DNA of 48,083 bases from Candidatus Levyibacteriota bacterium (lineage in GTDB: Bacteria; Patescibacteriota; Microgenomatia; Levybacterales; UBA12049), in NCBI GenBank assembly GCA_016217835.1, contig JACRFQ010000014.1, positions 1 through 48,083 of the forward strand. The letters are read 5' to 3'. How positions within the stretch are numbered: the stretch's first letter is position 1; every line of letters starts with the position of its first letter. The translations under genes and the position numbers were made by a program. The notes below the pieces were generated by a model, which did not search any database, was not told where the DNA came from, and saw nothing but the letters and a program-made list of their open reading frames with translations. Below, piece by piece: positions 1-13,100 of the stretch.

Positions 1-456
1 AAAAGTAATCCTAAATACAATGGATTTTATATAAAAAGATTGGATGTAATTTGGGGAAAAATGTTAAAACATGGAGAAACCGGCAATATTAAACTTTTAA
101 GACTTGCCAGAAAAAAAGCAGGAGTATGGTATGGGAAGGTTCATGAACAGTGGCAAATTGACGGTAAAATATCTGAGTTAGAAAATAGCTTAATTCATTA
201 TCCGCATCAAACAATAGATGAATTTTTAAAAGAAATTAATTTTTATACTTCCATAAGGGCAAAAGAGTTATACGAAGCAGGAGTAAGGGGTTCTCTTAAG
301 GATATTATTGTTTATCCTAAGGCAAAATTTATTTTAAATTATTTTATAAGGCTAGGGTTTTTAGATGGAATTGAAGGATTTATATTTGCAATATTTATGA
401 GTTTTCATTCTTTTTTAGTAAGGGGTAAGCTTTGGTTATTATGGAAACAAAAATAA
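1..456 (+). CDS. C-terminal part of a glycosyltransferase-like protein (truncated by window start)
   Basis: Frame 1 is open from base 1 (KSNPKYNGFYIKRLDVIWGKM...), so the listed TTG start at 40 is probably internal. C-terminal pattern (KAGVWYGKVHEQWQIDG...HYPHQTIDEFLKEINFYTSIRA) resembles LPS-type family 2 glycosyltransferases. Confidence 0.6.
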   Translation, partial: KSNPKYNGFYIKRLDVIWGKMLKHGETGNIKLLRLARKKAGVWYGKVHEQWQIDGKISELENSLIHYPHQTIDEFLKEINFYTSIRAKELYEAGVRGSLKDIIVYPKAKFILNYFIRLGFLDGIEGFIFAIFMSFHSFLVRGKLWLLWKQK

Positions 457-532
457 AGTATTTAATTTTTGTAATTTGGTCATTGTTAATTTTAGTTATT
501 TATTTTAAATACCTTTTATGCAGGGGAGGCAT

Positions 533-2110
533 ATGCTTGTAACAGCTTTAATAATAGGATTATATAGTTATTTAATTTTTTTACTAGGAATTTTAGGCCT
601 TCTTTACAAAAATATAATAATTTATTCATCGCTTATTTATTTATTTGCTGTATTTGGTATTATTTTAAAATTTAAAATTTTTAATGTAAGTTTATTAAAA
701 ATAAAATTAAATAAGCTTTCTAAATTTTTATTATCACTCATTCTTTTTCAAGCTATAGTAAATTTAATTGGTGCGTTTGGTCCTGAACTATCATTTGACG
801 CGCTTTGGTACCATTTAACAATTCCTAAAATATTTCTTGAAAACCATAAGATTTTTCATATTCCAGGAAATCTGCTTTATTATTCAGATTTACCCAAAAA
901 CATAGAAATGTTTTATATATCTGCCTTAAGTTTTTCTAATGAAATTGCGGCAAAAATAATTCATTTTGGTTTTGGATTATTATCAGTTGCCGCTTTATAT
1001 AAACTCTCCCGGAAATTTTTAAATCAAGAATTTTCTTTATTAACATGTTTAATTTTTTATTCAAATTTAGTTGTTGGTTGGCAATCTATAACTTCGTATG
1101 TGGATTTAGGAAGGACATTTTTTGAAATTTTTGCTTTATATCAATTTGTCTTATGGTTTGACAAAAGGAAATTTAGAAATTTATTATATGCAGCAATCTT
1201 AATAGGATTTTCTCTTTCAACAAAAATTTCTGCATTAAACTCAGTAGTTTTATATTCATTATTAATTTTTATAATTAATACTTATTCAAAATTGAATATT
1301 AAGGAAACCATAAAAAATATTTCTTCTTTTGTATTTTTTTCTATTTTAATTTCTTTACCATACTTTATGTTTTCATATGTAAATATAGGTAATCCTATTT
1401 ATCCAATTTTTGAAAATAATTTTCATATTACTCCGGATATCAATCCGATAAGTTTAATTAAGCTATTTTTATTTTCCTCGGATCCTATAAACCCTTTATA
1501 TTTAATTTTTTTGCCAACCATAATTATTTTTTATAAAAGGTTTGATATGAAGAATAAAATATTAGTTTATTACTCCTTATTTTCTCTGATTTTTTGGTTG
1601 TTAACTTCATCATTTGGAGGCAGCAGATTTATCCTTCCATATTTACCTGTATTTTCAATTTTGGTTGCAATATCTATTAATAATTTTAAAGACAAACATC
1701 TTAAGAATTATTTATTCGCACTAATTATTCTTGTATCTATTTCCTCAATTGGGTATAGGTTCTTGGCAAACATAAAATATATCCCTGTTGTATTGGGTAC
1801 GGAATCTAAAAATGAATTCTTAAGTAAAAATTTGAATTTCTCGTTTGGAGACTTTTACGATACAGACGGATACTTTGAAAAAAATATTAAAGTTTCAGAC
1901 AAAGTATTATTATATGGATTTCATAATTTATATTATGTAGATTTTCCCTATATAGATTCTTCTTGGGTTAAAAAAGGCGATGAATTTAATTATATAGCCG
2001 TGCAAAATAGTACTCTTCCGGAAAGGTTTTTGGATTGGAAGGAAATTTATTATAATAGTAAAACAAAGGTAAGATTATATTCAAAGGAGGGAAAAAAATG
2101 GGTTTATTAA
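533..2110 (+). CDS. Multi-pass membrane protein, glycosyltransferase (GT-C / mannosyltransferase-like)
   Basis: Many hydrophobic helices; early motif GPELSFDALWYHLTIPK typical of GT-C membrane enzymes. ORF opens at ATG 518; ATG 533 follows GGGGAGG. Confidence 0.55.
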   Translation: MLVTALIIGLYSYLIFLLGILGLLYKNIIIYSSLIYLFAVFGIILKFKIFNVSLLKIKLNKLSKFLLSLILFQAIVNLIGAFGPELSFDALWYHLTIPKIFLENHKIFHIPGNLLYYSDLPKNIEMFYISALSFSNEIAAKIIHFGFGLLSVAALYKLSRKFLNQEFSLLTCLIFYSNLVVGWQSITSYVDLGRTFFEIFALYQFVLWFDKRKFRNLLYAAILIGFSLSTKISALNSVVLYSLLIFIINTYSKLNIKETIKNISSFVFFSILISLPYFMFSYVNIGNPIYPIFENNFHITPDINPISLIKLFLFSSDPINPLYLIFLPTIIIFYKRFDMKNKILVYYSLFSLIFWLLTSSFGGSRFILPYLPVFSILVAISINNFKDKHLKNYLFALIILVSISSIGYRFLANIKYIPVVLGTESKNEFLSKNLNFSFGDFYDTDGYFEKNIKVSDKVLLYGFHNLYYVDFPYIDSSWVKKGDEFNYIAVQNSTLPERFLDWKEIYYNSKTKVRLYSKEGKKWVY

Positions 2111-3297
2111 AACTTTTATTTTTTTTATTTTTAATTTCATTTCCAATTGCGGAAATTGGGAAAGTTCAGCTTGATAATGGCGTTTCTGTTTCCATAAACG
2201 ACGTTCTTTTACTTTTATTAGTTTCAGCTTGGATATTTATTAAAATAAGATATAAAAAACGAAAGAAATATTTTTTGCAAAAGCCGATTTTAATTTTCGT
2301 TTCTATCTGCTTAATTACCTTAATACTGAATTTTTATAATCTGACAGCTGAAACATTTTTTGTTTCATTTTTATACCTTTCCCGCTTTGTTTTTTACGCA
2401 TCTTTATATTTTATAGTAAAGGAATTTGATTTAAATACTAAAAATAATGTATCTTTTCTTCTTCTTTTTTCAGGATTTATTACAGTATTAATAGGGTATA
2501 TTCAATATTTTTTCTATCCAAACCTCGGAAATCTTTTTTATCTTGGCTGGGATGAGCATTTATACAGAATGTTTTCAAGCTTTTTAGATCCCAATTTCGC
2601 AGGAGCTTTTTTTGTATTATATTTTATTTATACCTTAACCTTTGTTAAGGATTATTTTATAAAAAGAAAAATATATAGTTTAATTAGTGTTAGTTTTTTA
2701 TCTGTTCTTACATTAATAGCAGTTTATCTTACATACTCAAGAAGCGCTTTAATTATGCTTTTTGTAAGCGCGATTACATACCTTATTTTAATTAAAAAAA
2801 AGAGATTTATAGTTATTTTGGTTTTATTTTTAATATTAATGGTTTTTGTATCACCAAAATCATTTCAGACAGAAGGGACAAACTTATTAAGGACGGTGTC
2901 AAGTGAAGCAAGAATTGTTTCCATGAAGCAGGGAATATTTATTTTCGAAAAAAACCCTGTTTTTGGAGTTGGTTTTAATGCTTACAGATATGCTCAAAAT
3001 AAATATTTAGGATTAAATAATATTATTTGGAAAACAACACATTCAGGAGCAGGGACAGATAATAGTTTTATTTTTGTTTTAGCAACAACTGGTATTGTTG
3101 GTTTTATAACCTACTTATATTTGCTTTATAAAATTTTTCTTCTTTCCGGAAATAATTTAATTAAAAATAAATACGCAATTGTTTTGTTTTCATCATTATT
3201 AGGATTAACGGCAGGTAGTATTTTTATTAACAGTCTTTTTTACGTTTTTATTTTAGAATGGGTTTTTATATTAGCGGGGCTTATTGAGAATAATTAA
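2098..3297 (+). CDS. O-antigen ligase/polymerase-like membrane protein (WaaL/Wzy family)
   Basis: Polytopic; motifs LTYSRSALIML and NPVFGVGFNAYR...HSGAGTDNSFIFVLATTGIVGF typical of O-antigen ligase superfamily; SD AAAGGAGGG before ATG. Confidence 0.7.
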   Translation: MGLLKLLFFLFLISFPIAEIGKVQLDNGVSVSINDVLLLLLVSAWIFIKIRYKKRKKYFLQKPILIFVSICLITLILNFYNLTAETFFVSFLYLSRFVFYASLYFIVKEFDLNTKNNVSFLLLFSGFITVLIGYIQYFFYPNLGNLFYLGWDEHLYRMFSSFLDPNFAGAFFVLYFIYTLTFVKDYFIKRKIYSLISVSFLSVLTLIAVYLTYSRSALIMLFVSAITYLILIKKKRFIVILVLFLILMVFVSPKSFQTEGTNLLRTVSSEARIVSMKQGIFIFEKNPVFGVGFNAYRYAQNKYLGLNNIIWKTTHSGAGTDNSFIFVLATTGIVGFITYLYLLYKIFLLSGNNLIKNKYAIVLFSSLLGLTAGSIFINSLFYVFILEWVFILAGLIENN

Positions 3298-3988
3298 CTT
3301 TTATTGTTTTTTCTGTTTTGTTTCCGGCCTGGTCTATTGCCACAACTTTTATTTCGTTATCTCCGTTTTGTAAAGGAAGATTATAGGAAAAATTATTATT
3401 ATCGCTTATTACAGCCCAAAATCCATTTACCGTAACATTGACTGCCGGGTCTGTTTTACCCGTAACATTTGCGGTATTTTGGTCTTTTTTAAATTGCGCT
3501 CCATCTTGGGGAGAACTTATTTCAAGACTGGGTGCTGAGTTTGTGTAAATAATATTTAGCGTATTAGAGAAGTCACTTTTTTTATTTTTAATAACTACTC
3601 TTGCTTTTATTTGACTATTACCATTTTTAAGAGTATTTTCGAAAGAAAATTCTCCTTTGTCATCGACATCAGTTTCATCTATTTTGTCATCATTTATAAA
3701 AAGCTCAATTTTGGCATCTTTTACGGATTTACCGGAAATTTTAATTTGAGCGCTGTTTGTGGCAGTTGGTAGGGGATTAAGCGTTGGCGGGGCAATATAA
3801 TTTAAAATATTTTGACCGATTATGCCTTGCTGATCTTTAGAACCTGATAAGAAAAGACTGAAATTTATTAAAAGTCCTATGCCAAATTTAAATAAAAGAT
3901 ATAAGACAATTATTATCCCAACAATATTTAAAATAATTGTTTTTCTTGTTTTTTTCTCCGAGTATTTGCTTAACCGTGATTTTCTCAT
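3281..3988 (-). CDS. Membrane-anchored protein with two Ig-like domains
   Basis: One N-terminal TM helix, then repeated Ig-like beta modules (ENTLKNGNSQIKARVV... and PLQNGDNEIKVVAIDQAGNKTEKTIKV). Confidence 0.6.
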   Translation of the reverse strand: MRKSRLSKYSEKKTRKTIILNIVGIIIVLYLLFKFGIGLLINFSLFLSGSKDQQGIIGQNILNYIAPPTLNPLPTATNSAQIKISGKSVKDAKIELFINDDKIDETDVDDKGEFSFENTLKNGNSQIKARVVIKNKKSDFSNTLNIIYTNSAPSLEISSPQDGAQFKKDQNTANVTGKTDPAVNVTVNGFWAVISDNNNFSYNLPLQNGDNEIKVVAIDQAGNKTEKTIKVNYSQ

Positions 3989-4004
3989 AAGTTTTGCGCT
4001 CTTG

Positions 4005-4076
4005 AGCCGTCTCTCGGGATTGAACCGAGGACCTGCTGTTTACGAAACAGCTGCTCTACCACTGAGCTAAGACGGC
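4005..4076 (-). tRNA. tRNA-Thr (anticodon CGT)
   Basis: Reverse complement folds: acceptor GCCGTCT/AGACGGC, anticodon arm GCTGT-TTCGTAA-ACAGC, T arm CTCGG-TTCAATC-CCGAG. No encoded CCA. Confidence 0.93.
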
Positions 4077-4119
4077 AGTATCATGTTATATTCTAAGGAA
4101 TTTTATTAATTAAGGCAAG

Positions 4120-4538
4120 TTATGAAGTTCTTGAATGGCTTTTATGTTTCTTTGCAATTTTTAATTGCAAAGCGGCTCTTCGAATATCATCCTGAAGCTG
4201 TTCGTATCCTAATTCTTTATCTTTTTCTTTCATTGCTTTTTCAGCGCGTTCCTTAGCTTGTTCGACCCTTGCTATTTCTATATCATTAACATGCGCTGCA
4301 TAATCAGCTAAGATGTTGACGTGATTCTTTGTAACTTCCAGGAAACCTCCCATAATCGCAAAGGGTTCAATTTTATTGTTTCTTCGGATAATCATTTCGC
4401 CACGTGTTATTTTTGTAAATAAATCTATATGACCAGGGAGTATTGAAATTTCTCCGTTAACTGTAGGAATGGTAATTTCATCTACTTCTTCTTTTAAGAT
4501 TACTTTAATAGGAGTTATTACTTCTAAGATAAGTTTCA

Positions 4539-4539
<1 letters not shown>
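4120..4539 (-). CDS. atpC: F1Fo ATP synthase epsilon subunit
   Basis: MKLILEVITPIKVILKEEVDEITIPTVNGEISILPGHIDLFTKI; position at end of atp operon. Confidence 0.95.
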
Positions 4540-6780
<2,241 letters not shown>

Positions 6781-6781
6781 A

Positions 6782-8305
6782 TTATGAAAATGTTTTTTTA
6801 AATTCTGTAACAGTTTTTTCCATTTTTTTGATTAATTCTTCGGATGCTTTTTTGCCCTCACTTAATTCATCTATGATTTTTGGATACTTCCGGTTCATAA
6901 AATCATGATACTTGCCTTCAAATTCCAAAACTTTTTCAACAGCAATATTATCCAAAGAGCCACTTGTAACAAGCCAGATACTTAAGTATTCAAGAGCTTC
7001 CGAAAGGGGGGAGTACTGTGATTGCTTTAGGATTTCGATTGTTCTTTTGCCTCTCTCTAATTGATTAGCCGTTGCCTCATCTAATTCGCTGCCGAATTGA
7101 GCAAAAGCGGCTAAATTGCTAAATTGAGCCAATTCAAGTCTCATTTTTCCCGCAATTGATTTGATTGCCGGGGTTTGAGCAGCTCCGCCGACTCTTGAAA
7201 CAGAATTACTTGCATCAATCGCAGGTCTGTTGCCGCTATAAAAAAGATCGGTCTGGAAAAAGATTTGTCCGTCAGTAATCGAGATTACATTAGTTGGGAT
7301 ATAAGCGGATAAGTCATTTGCCTGTGTTTCAATAATCGGCAGTGCTGTTATTGATCCGCCGCCATTTTCTTTGTTCATTTTTACAGCTCTTTCCAAAAGC
7401 TTTGAGTGAAGATAAAAAATGTCTCCAGGGTATGCTTCTCTTCCTGCGGGACGTCTTAAAATAAGAGAAATTTGTCTGTATGCCCAGGCGTGCTTTGTTA
7501 AATCGTCGTATACGACTAAAACATCTTGTCCTTTTTCCATAAAATATTCAGCAATTGAAACACCTGCGTATGGAGCAAGGTATTGAAGTGAAGCAGGGTG
7601 TGAAGCAGAAGCAACAACTACGATTGTGTATTCCAAAGCTCCGGTTTCTTTAAGTTTTTCAATAACTTGAGCAACTGTTGATTGTTTTTGTCCGATTGCG
7701 ACATAAACACAGATTACTCCTTTTTGTCCTTTCTGTTTTGCGACTTGTTTTTGATTAATAATTGTGTCAATTGCAACAGCGGTTTTACCAATTCCTCTAT
7801 CTCCGATAATAAGTTCTCTTTGTCCTCTGCCGATTGGTATCATGGCATCAATGGCTTTAATACCTGTTTTTAAAGGTGTACTAACAGGTTCTCTTTGAAC
7901 AACTCCTGCGGCGATTCTTTCAAGAGGCATGGCTTTGCCTTTTTTGATTTTTGGTTTTCCGTCTAAAGGTAGCCCTAGCGGGTTAACAACTCTTCCCAAA
8001 AGTTCTTCAGAAGCCTCAATGCTCAAAAGTACTCCGGTTGTTTTTACGCTGTCTCCTTCTTTAATGTCAGTGGCTTGATCTAAAAGAATAATCGAGACAC
8101 TGTCTTCATCAAGATTTAAGATTACTCCTTTTGCGTTGTTTTCGAAAGCAACTAATTCTCCCATCATTGCTTTAGAAAGACCCGAAGCAACAATGACCCC
8201 GTCTGTGTTTTTTTGGACAACACCTACGTTTTTTAAAGATGCGTCGCTTGTAAAATTTGCCAGTCTTTTTTCTAATTGTTTAATTATATTTTCTGAATTT
8301 TGCAT
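6782..8305 (-). CDS. atpA: F1Fo ATP synthase alpha subunit
   Basis: GDRGIGKTAVAIDTIINQK, RRPAGREAYPGDIFYLHSKLLERA, SVSRVGGAAQ. Confidence 0.98.
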   Translation of the reverse strand: MQNSENIIKQLEKRLANFTSDASLKNVGVVQKNTDGVIVASGLSKAMMGELVAFENNAKGVILNLDEDSVSIILLDQATDIKEGDSVKTTGVLLSIEASEELLGRVVNPLGLPLDGKPKIKKGKAMPLERIAAGVVQREPVSTPLKTGIKAIDAMIPIGRGQRELIIGDRGIGKTAVAIDTIINQKQVAKQKGQKGVICVYVAIGQKQSTVAQVIEKLKETGALEYTIVVVASASHPASLQYLAPYAGVSIAEYFMEKGQDVLVVYDDLTKHAWAYRQISLILRRPAGREAYPGDIFYLHSKLLERAVKMNKENGGGSITALPIIETQANDLSAYIPTNVISITDGQIFFQTDLFYSGNRPAIDASNSVSRVGGAAQTPAIKSIAGKMRLELAQFSNLAAFAQFGSELDEATANQLERGKRTIEILKQSQYSPLSEALEYLSIWLVTSGSLDNIAVEKVLEFEGKYHDFMNRKYPKIIDELSEGKKASEELIKKMEKTVTEFKKTFS

Positions 8306-8306
8306 A

Positions 8307-8657
8307 TTAGTTTTTAATAAATGAAACCATTTCGTTTAAAGAATTTTTAATATTTACATCATAGATTGTATCATTGTCGATAAGTCTTATACCGGCCACT
8401 AAAGACTTGTCTTCTTTTATAACAACATTTTTATCCGAATACATTTTTTTAATTTGTTTTACGATTTCATTTGACGCTAAAATGCTTGAAACCAAAAGCG
8501 TAACGGTTTTGCTTTGATCATAATTTTTTAAAAGTTTTATGAATAACTTTAGCTCTTGTCTTGTTAATTGTTTTGAAATCCTATTAACTCTTGCCGAATC
8601 TAAATTATTTTTTATGTAACTTGCGCTTATTAATTTTTTAATTTGTTTTTTTGTCAT
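8307..8657 (-). CDS. atpH: F1Fo ATP synthase delta subunit (short)
   Basis: Operon position between atpF and atpA; C-terminal pattern VTLLVSSILASNEIVKQIKKMYSDKNVVIKEDKSLVAGIRLIDNDTIYDVNIKNSLNEM. Confidence 0.85.
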   Translation of the reverse strand: MTKKQIKKLISASYIKNNLDSARVNRISKQLTRQELKLFIKLLKNYDQSKTVTLLVSSILASNEIVKQIKKMYSDKNVVIKEDKSLVAGIRLIDNDTIYDVNIKNSLNEMVSFIKN

Positions 8658-8658
8658 A

Positions 8659-9162
8659 TTAATTTACTTTTTTGATTTGCTTGAAGCTCTTATTTAATAT
8701 CTGCTTTTGTTCTTTTGCGCTAAATATTCCTTCCAGCGATTTTGTTAACATCTCGGATGCTAATATACTTACTTTCTCTGAAATTTGGCTTTCAACCTCT
8801 TTTGATTCATATTCAATTTGTTGTCTGGCTTCCACGATCATTTTTTCTGTCTGTTTCTTAGCGTTTTCTTCTATTTCTTTTGCAATCTCAATTGCCTGAA
8901 GCCTTGCTTCGTCAATAATGTTTTTACCCTCATTTTGCGCTTTTAATAATATTTTCTTTTCTTCCTCAATTGTTTTTTCTAAAGTAATCTTTATTTCTTC
9001 AGCCTGTTTTAAGCTGTTAGAAATCGTATCCTGGCGTTTTTTAAGCATCTCAAAAACAGGCTTATATAAAAACCTTTTTAGTAAATAGAATATGATTAAA
9101 AAGTTTATAATTTGAGCAACCAGCATGACTGGATCAAACCCAAAGTTTTTCAATATTTCCAT
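8659..9162 (-). CDS. atpF: F1Fo ATP synthase b subunit
   Basis: N-terminal TM then long charged coiled coil; LVAQIINFLIIFYLLKRFLYKPVFEMLKKRQDTISN. Confidence 0.94.
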   Translation of the reverse strand: MEILKNFGFDPVMLVAQIINFLIIFYLLKRFLYKPVFEMLKKRQDTISNSLKQAEEIKITLEKTIEEEKKILLKAQNEGKNIIDEARLQAIEIAKEIEENAKKQTEKMIVEARQQIEYESKEVESQISEKVSILASEMLTKSLEGIFSAKEQKQILNKSFKQIKKVN

Positions 9163-9166
9163 ATTT

Positions 9167-9373
9167 TTATTTAATAAAAGCTAGAATCAAAGAATAAATT
9201 GCGATAGCTTCTGCAAAGGCCATTCCTAAAAGCATTGCCGGGAGAATTTTTCCGGATGCTTCAGGATTTCTTCCGATAGCTTCCATAGCCTTAGCGCCGA
9301 TTAAACCGATTGCCAAAGCTGCCATTTGTCCTCCGATTGCGATAATTAAGCCCCCTGATATACTAAACTGCAT
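9167..9373 (-). CDS. atpE: F1Fo ATP synthase c subunit
   Basis: 68 aa, two TM helices with RNPEA loop and carboxylate in MAFAEAIAIYSL; SD CTAAGGAGGTGAG before ATG. Confidence 0.95.
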   Translation of the reverse strand: MQFSISGGLIIAIGGQMAALAIGLIGAKAMEAIGRNPEASGKILPAMLLGMAFAEAIAIYSLILAFIK

Positions 9374-10109
9374 GCGTACTCACCTCCTTAGCTTCTTCAT
9401 GATGCGGTGTGGTTAAAATCGCCATGAATGCCATAGTTAACATTGAAAATACCAGTGCTTGCACAAGTCCGACAACAACCTCAAGCATTAAAAAAGGAAG
9501 TGGAAATAAGAATGCAAAGATAGTTGCTACGGTACCCAAAACTATTTCTCCTGCAAATATATTGCCAAATAGACGAAAAGAGAGTGAAATTACTTTTGTG
9601 ATTTCAGAAGTTATTTCTAAAAACCCGATAAATAAATATATCGGGTTTAGTGAAAAGTATCTTGATAGATACCCCTTAATGCCGATGGTGTTAATACTCA
9701 TAATATGGGTCGCAAAAGCTGAAACCAAAGCCAGAGCAAGTGTTACATTAAAATCACTGGTAGCTGCTCTAAAAAATGGGATAAGTTTATGGTCTTCATA
9801 AAATCCAACAGCAGAAATACCAGGAATTAGTCCTGTCCAATTAGCAACCAATATGAAAATAAAAAATGAGGTAAAAAAGGGAAATATTTTGGCTGCTCTT
9901 TCTCCTGCAACCGACTGCGCCAATGAATAAAAACCCTCTGTCATAATTTCGATAATATTTTGTAAAATTCCTGGAATTTTTGACATATTTTTATTAACTG
10001 CGATAATTAATCCTATTAAAAAGGCATCAACAAGAAGTGTGTCCAAAAACGCGTTTGTTACACTAAAAAAGCCCAAACGAACAATAGGTTCTGCTGCAAA
10101 TGAAACCAT
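9363..10109 (-). CDS. atpB: F1Fo ATP synthase a subunit
   Basis: SLSFRLFGNIFAGEIVLG motif and operon position. ORF starts at TTG 10112; ATG at 10109. Confidence 0.95.
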   Translation of the reverse strand: MVSFAAEPIVRLGFFSVTNAFLDTLLVDAFLIGLIIAVNKNMSKIPGILQNIIEIMTEGFYSLAQSVAGERAAKIFPFFTSFFIFILVANWTGLIPGISAVGFYEDHKLIPFFRAATSDFNVTLALALVSAFATHIMSINTIGIKGYLSRYFSLNPIYLFIGFLEITSEITKVISLSFRLFGNIFAGEIVLGTVATIFAFLFPLPFLMLEVVVGLVQALVFSMLTMAFMAILTTPHHEEAKEVSTHAV

Positions 10110-10118
10110 CAATAATTA

Positions 10119-10147
10119 ATTTTAAGGGTAAAACACTCTCAAGTCAA
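10119..10147 (-). promoter_or_regulatory. Predicted atp operon promoter TTGACT-17-TAAAAT, 9 nt from atpB ATG
   Basis: -35 is complement of 10142-10147 (overlaps dnaE TGA); -10 is complement of 10119-10124. Confidence 0.65.
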
Positions 10148-13100
10148 GCGGAAAAATTGCCAAAAGATTGAATCTTCTCAACAATAACAACCGGTTTATC
10201 ATTTTTCGTATCAATTTTGCCAGTTATTAATACAACACTTTCTTTTGTTAAAAGACCTTTATACTGATCAAAAATTTTGGGAAATATAACGCATTCAAGA
10301 GTAATCCCGTTCTCGTTGGCGATTAAAAGAAAAGCCATTTCTTTTCCTGATTTTTTTGTAAAAATGCGTTTAATGTTTTCAATGATCCCTCCAATTACAA
10401 CATTGGTTTGTTCTGTTTCCTCCTCTAAGGATTCAATGGTATGAGAAATTTGATCTTTTAATTTTATTAAGTTATCCATTTGGGGGTGGGCTGTTAAATA
10501 AAAACCTAAAAATTCTTTTTCAAAAGCAAGTTTTTCGTTATCTGAAAAATCGGCAAAATTACTTGCAGGATTATCTGAAAGCGGGGCGGTGGCGAATGTA
10601 TCGTCGCCAAAAAGACTTGTTTGTCCTTGAATATCTTGCTTTTTCTTTTTACTTGCTTTGTCAATAATTTGAGGATAATCAATTAAGAGTTTTGCTCTGT
10701 TTCCAAAAGTATCCATGGATCCTGCTTTTATTAAGCTTTCCATGGTTTTTTTATTTATCGTTCCAAGGTCTACGCGTTTACAGAAATTTTCAAATGATTC
10801 AAAATCACCCCTTGCTCTGTTTTCATGAATATTTTTTATTGCCGCATCGCCGACATTTTTAATTGCAGATAATCCAAATCTGATTTTAGTGTTATCTTCA
10901 ATTGTAAATACATCACCGGACTTATTAATATCAGGCGGCAAAACTTGGACATTTAATCTTTTGCATTCTGCGACAGCTTGGGCAATTTTTTCATTTTTAA
11001 TAGGTCCCGTTGTGCCCCTGGATTCGGCAGTTAAGAGCGCTGTCATAAATTCAACAGGGAAGTGGGCTTTTAAGTAGGCTGTTCTAAAGGCAATTGTTGC
11101 ATAGCACGCAGCATGAGCCTTGCCAAATCCATAGCCCGCAAAAGGTTCAAATAAAATCCATAAGTTCTGTGCTTTGTCTCTTGTCATTCCGTTGGTAACA
11201 CAGCCTTCCACAAAATGATCGTGTTCTTTTTTCATTTCAGCAGGTATTTTTTTACCAACTGCTTTTCGGAGCTTGTCTGCTTCAAGCCACGAGTATCCTG
11301 CGACTTTAATAGCGGTTAATAAAAGATCATCCTGGAAGGTAATAATTCCATACGATTCTTTTAAAACATCTTCTAATCTAATGTCTGGGTATTTAATAAG
11401 TTTTGGATTATGTTTTCTTTTGATAAATTCAGGAATATTTGCCATGGGTCCAGGCCTATATAAGGCAACCATGGCTTGTAAATCAAAAATAGTTGTAGGC
11501 TTTAACTCTTTGATGTATCTTCGCATGCCGGGTGATTCAAGCTGAAAAATTCCGGTGGTTTCACCTGACGCTAATAATTTGTATGTTTTTTCGTCTTCAA
11601 ATGAAATTTTTGAAAAATCTACGATTTTTCCCTGGTTTATTTCTATAAACTTAAGCGCTTCCTGAATAATTGTTAAGTTCCTAAGGCCTAAAAAGTCAAT
11701 TTTTAAAAGTCCTACACCGTCTTCCCCGATGCTATACATGTCATATTGGCTGATAATTTTATCTCCGTTTGCTTCTCTTTGTAGCGGTGTATATTCCGTA
11801 ATATCTTTATCTGCAATAACAACACCTGCGGCATGAACAGAAGCGTGTCTTGCAACGCCTTCTACTTTTCTTGCTAAATCAAGAATTTTTCTGGTTTCTT
11901 CTTCGGTTGAGTAGGCAATTTTCAATTCAGGACTTTGCTCTAAGGCCTTATCTAAGGTCATGCTATGTCCCTGCCAGCCGAGGGGGATTAATTTTGAAAT
12001 CCTGTCAGGAATTGAATATGGATACCCCAACACTCTGCCAATATCTCTAACCGAACCTCTTGCCTCCATAGTTCCAAAAGTAATAATTTGAGCGACTTTA
12101 TCTCTACCGTATTTTTGGGTTACATATTCAATAACCTCATCGCGTCTATTATCGGCAAAATCTAAATCAATATCAGGCGGGGAAGGACGCATGGGATTTA
12201 AAAATCTTTCAAAAGGAAGTTTAAAAAATAAAGGATCAATATCTGAAATCCCCAAAGCATAAGAAACTATTGAGCCAGCATTAGAACCTCTTCCCGGACC
12301 AACAGTAATGCCCTGGTCCTTAGCCCAATTAACAAAGTCGGCAACGATTAGGATATAAGTTTCGTAACCCTTTTTAAGAATAATAGAAAGCTCATATTCA
12401 GTTCTTTCTTTGATTTCATCTGTGATGGTCTTATAACGGTTAATAAGTCCTTCATCTACTTTAATTTTTATATATTCAGCCGGTGTGATTCCGCCCGGAA
12501 CTTCAAAAATCGGCATAATCCATTTGCCAAGAGATATTTCAAGATTACACATATCAGCAATTTTCACTGTATTTTCTATGGCCTCAGGTGTTTGGACAAA
12601 AAGACCCGTCATCTCCTCGGAGCTTTTGATATAAAAATCAGGAGATGAAATCATAGATAATTTACGGTCTTTTTGATCAAGTGTAGTTTGGGTCTGGATG
12701 CATAAAAGCGCTTCCTGCGCTCTTGCATCGTCGCTTTCTACATAATGATTATCGTTTGTGGCAACCAAAGGGAGACCTAGTTTTTTGGAAAGCTCAATTA
12801 ATTTTGTATTTAAAACTTCTTGTTCCGGAATATTAATATGTTTTTGAAGCTCTAAATAAAAATTATCTTTGCCAAATATTTCAGAGAGTTCTTTAGCTCT
12901 TTTTTCTGCAGTATCCTGTTGGTTTTTCATTAATGATTCGGAAACAAAGCCGTTTAAGCAAGCGCTTAAACAAATTAAACCTTCATGGTATTCTCTTAAA
13001 AGCTCTAAATCGGTTCTGGGTTTGTAATAGTAGCCCTCAAGCCCTGCAATTGAAATGATTTTCATTAAATTTTTATAGCCTTGAGTATTCTTGGCAAGAA

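Noticed and set aside
3879-4070. Plus-strand ORF over the tRNA-Thr
   Set aside because: C-terminal LSGLNRGPAVYETAALPLS is a shadow translation of tRNA; not a gene.
9167-9373. Na+-coupled ATP synthase
   Set aside because: The Gln in helix 1 and ES/ET in helix 2 typical of Na+ c subunits are absent by manual alignment.
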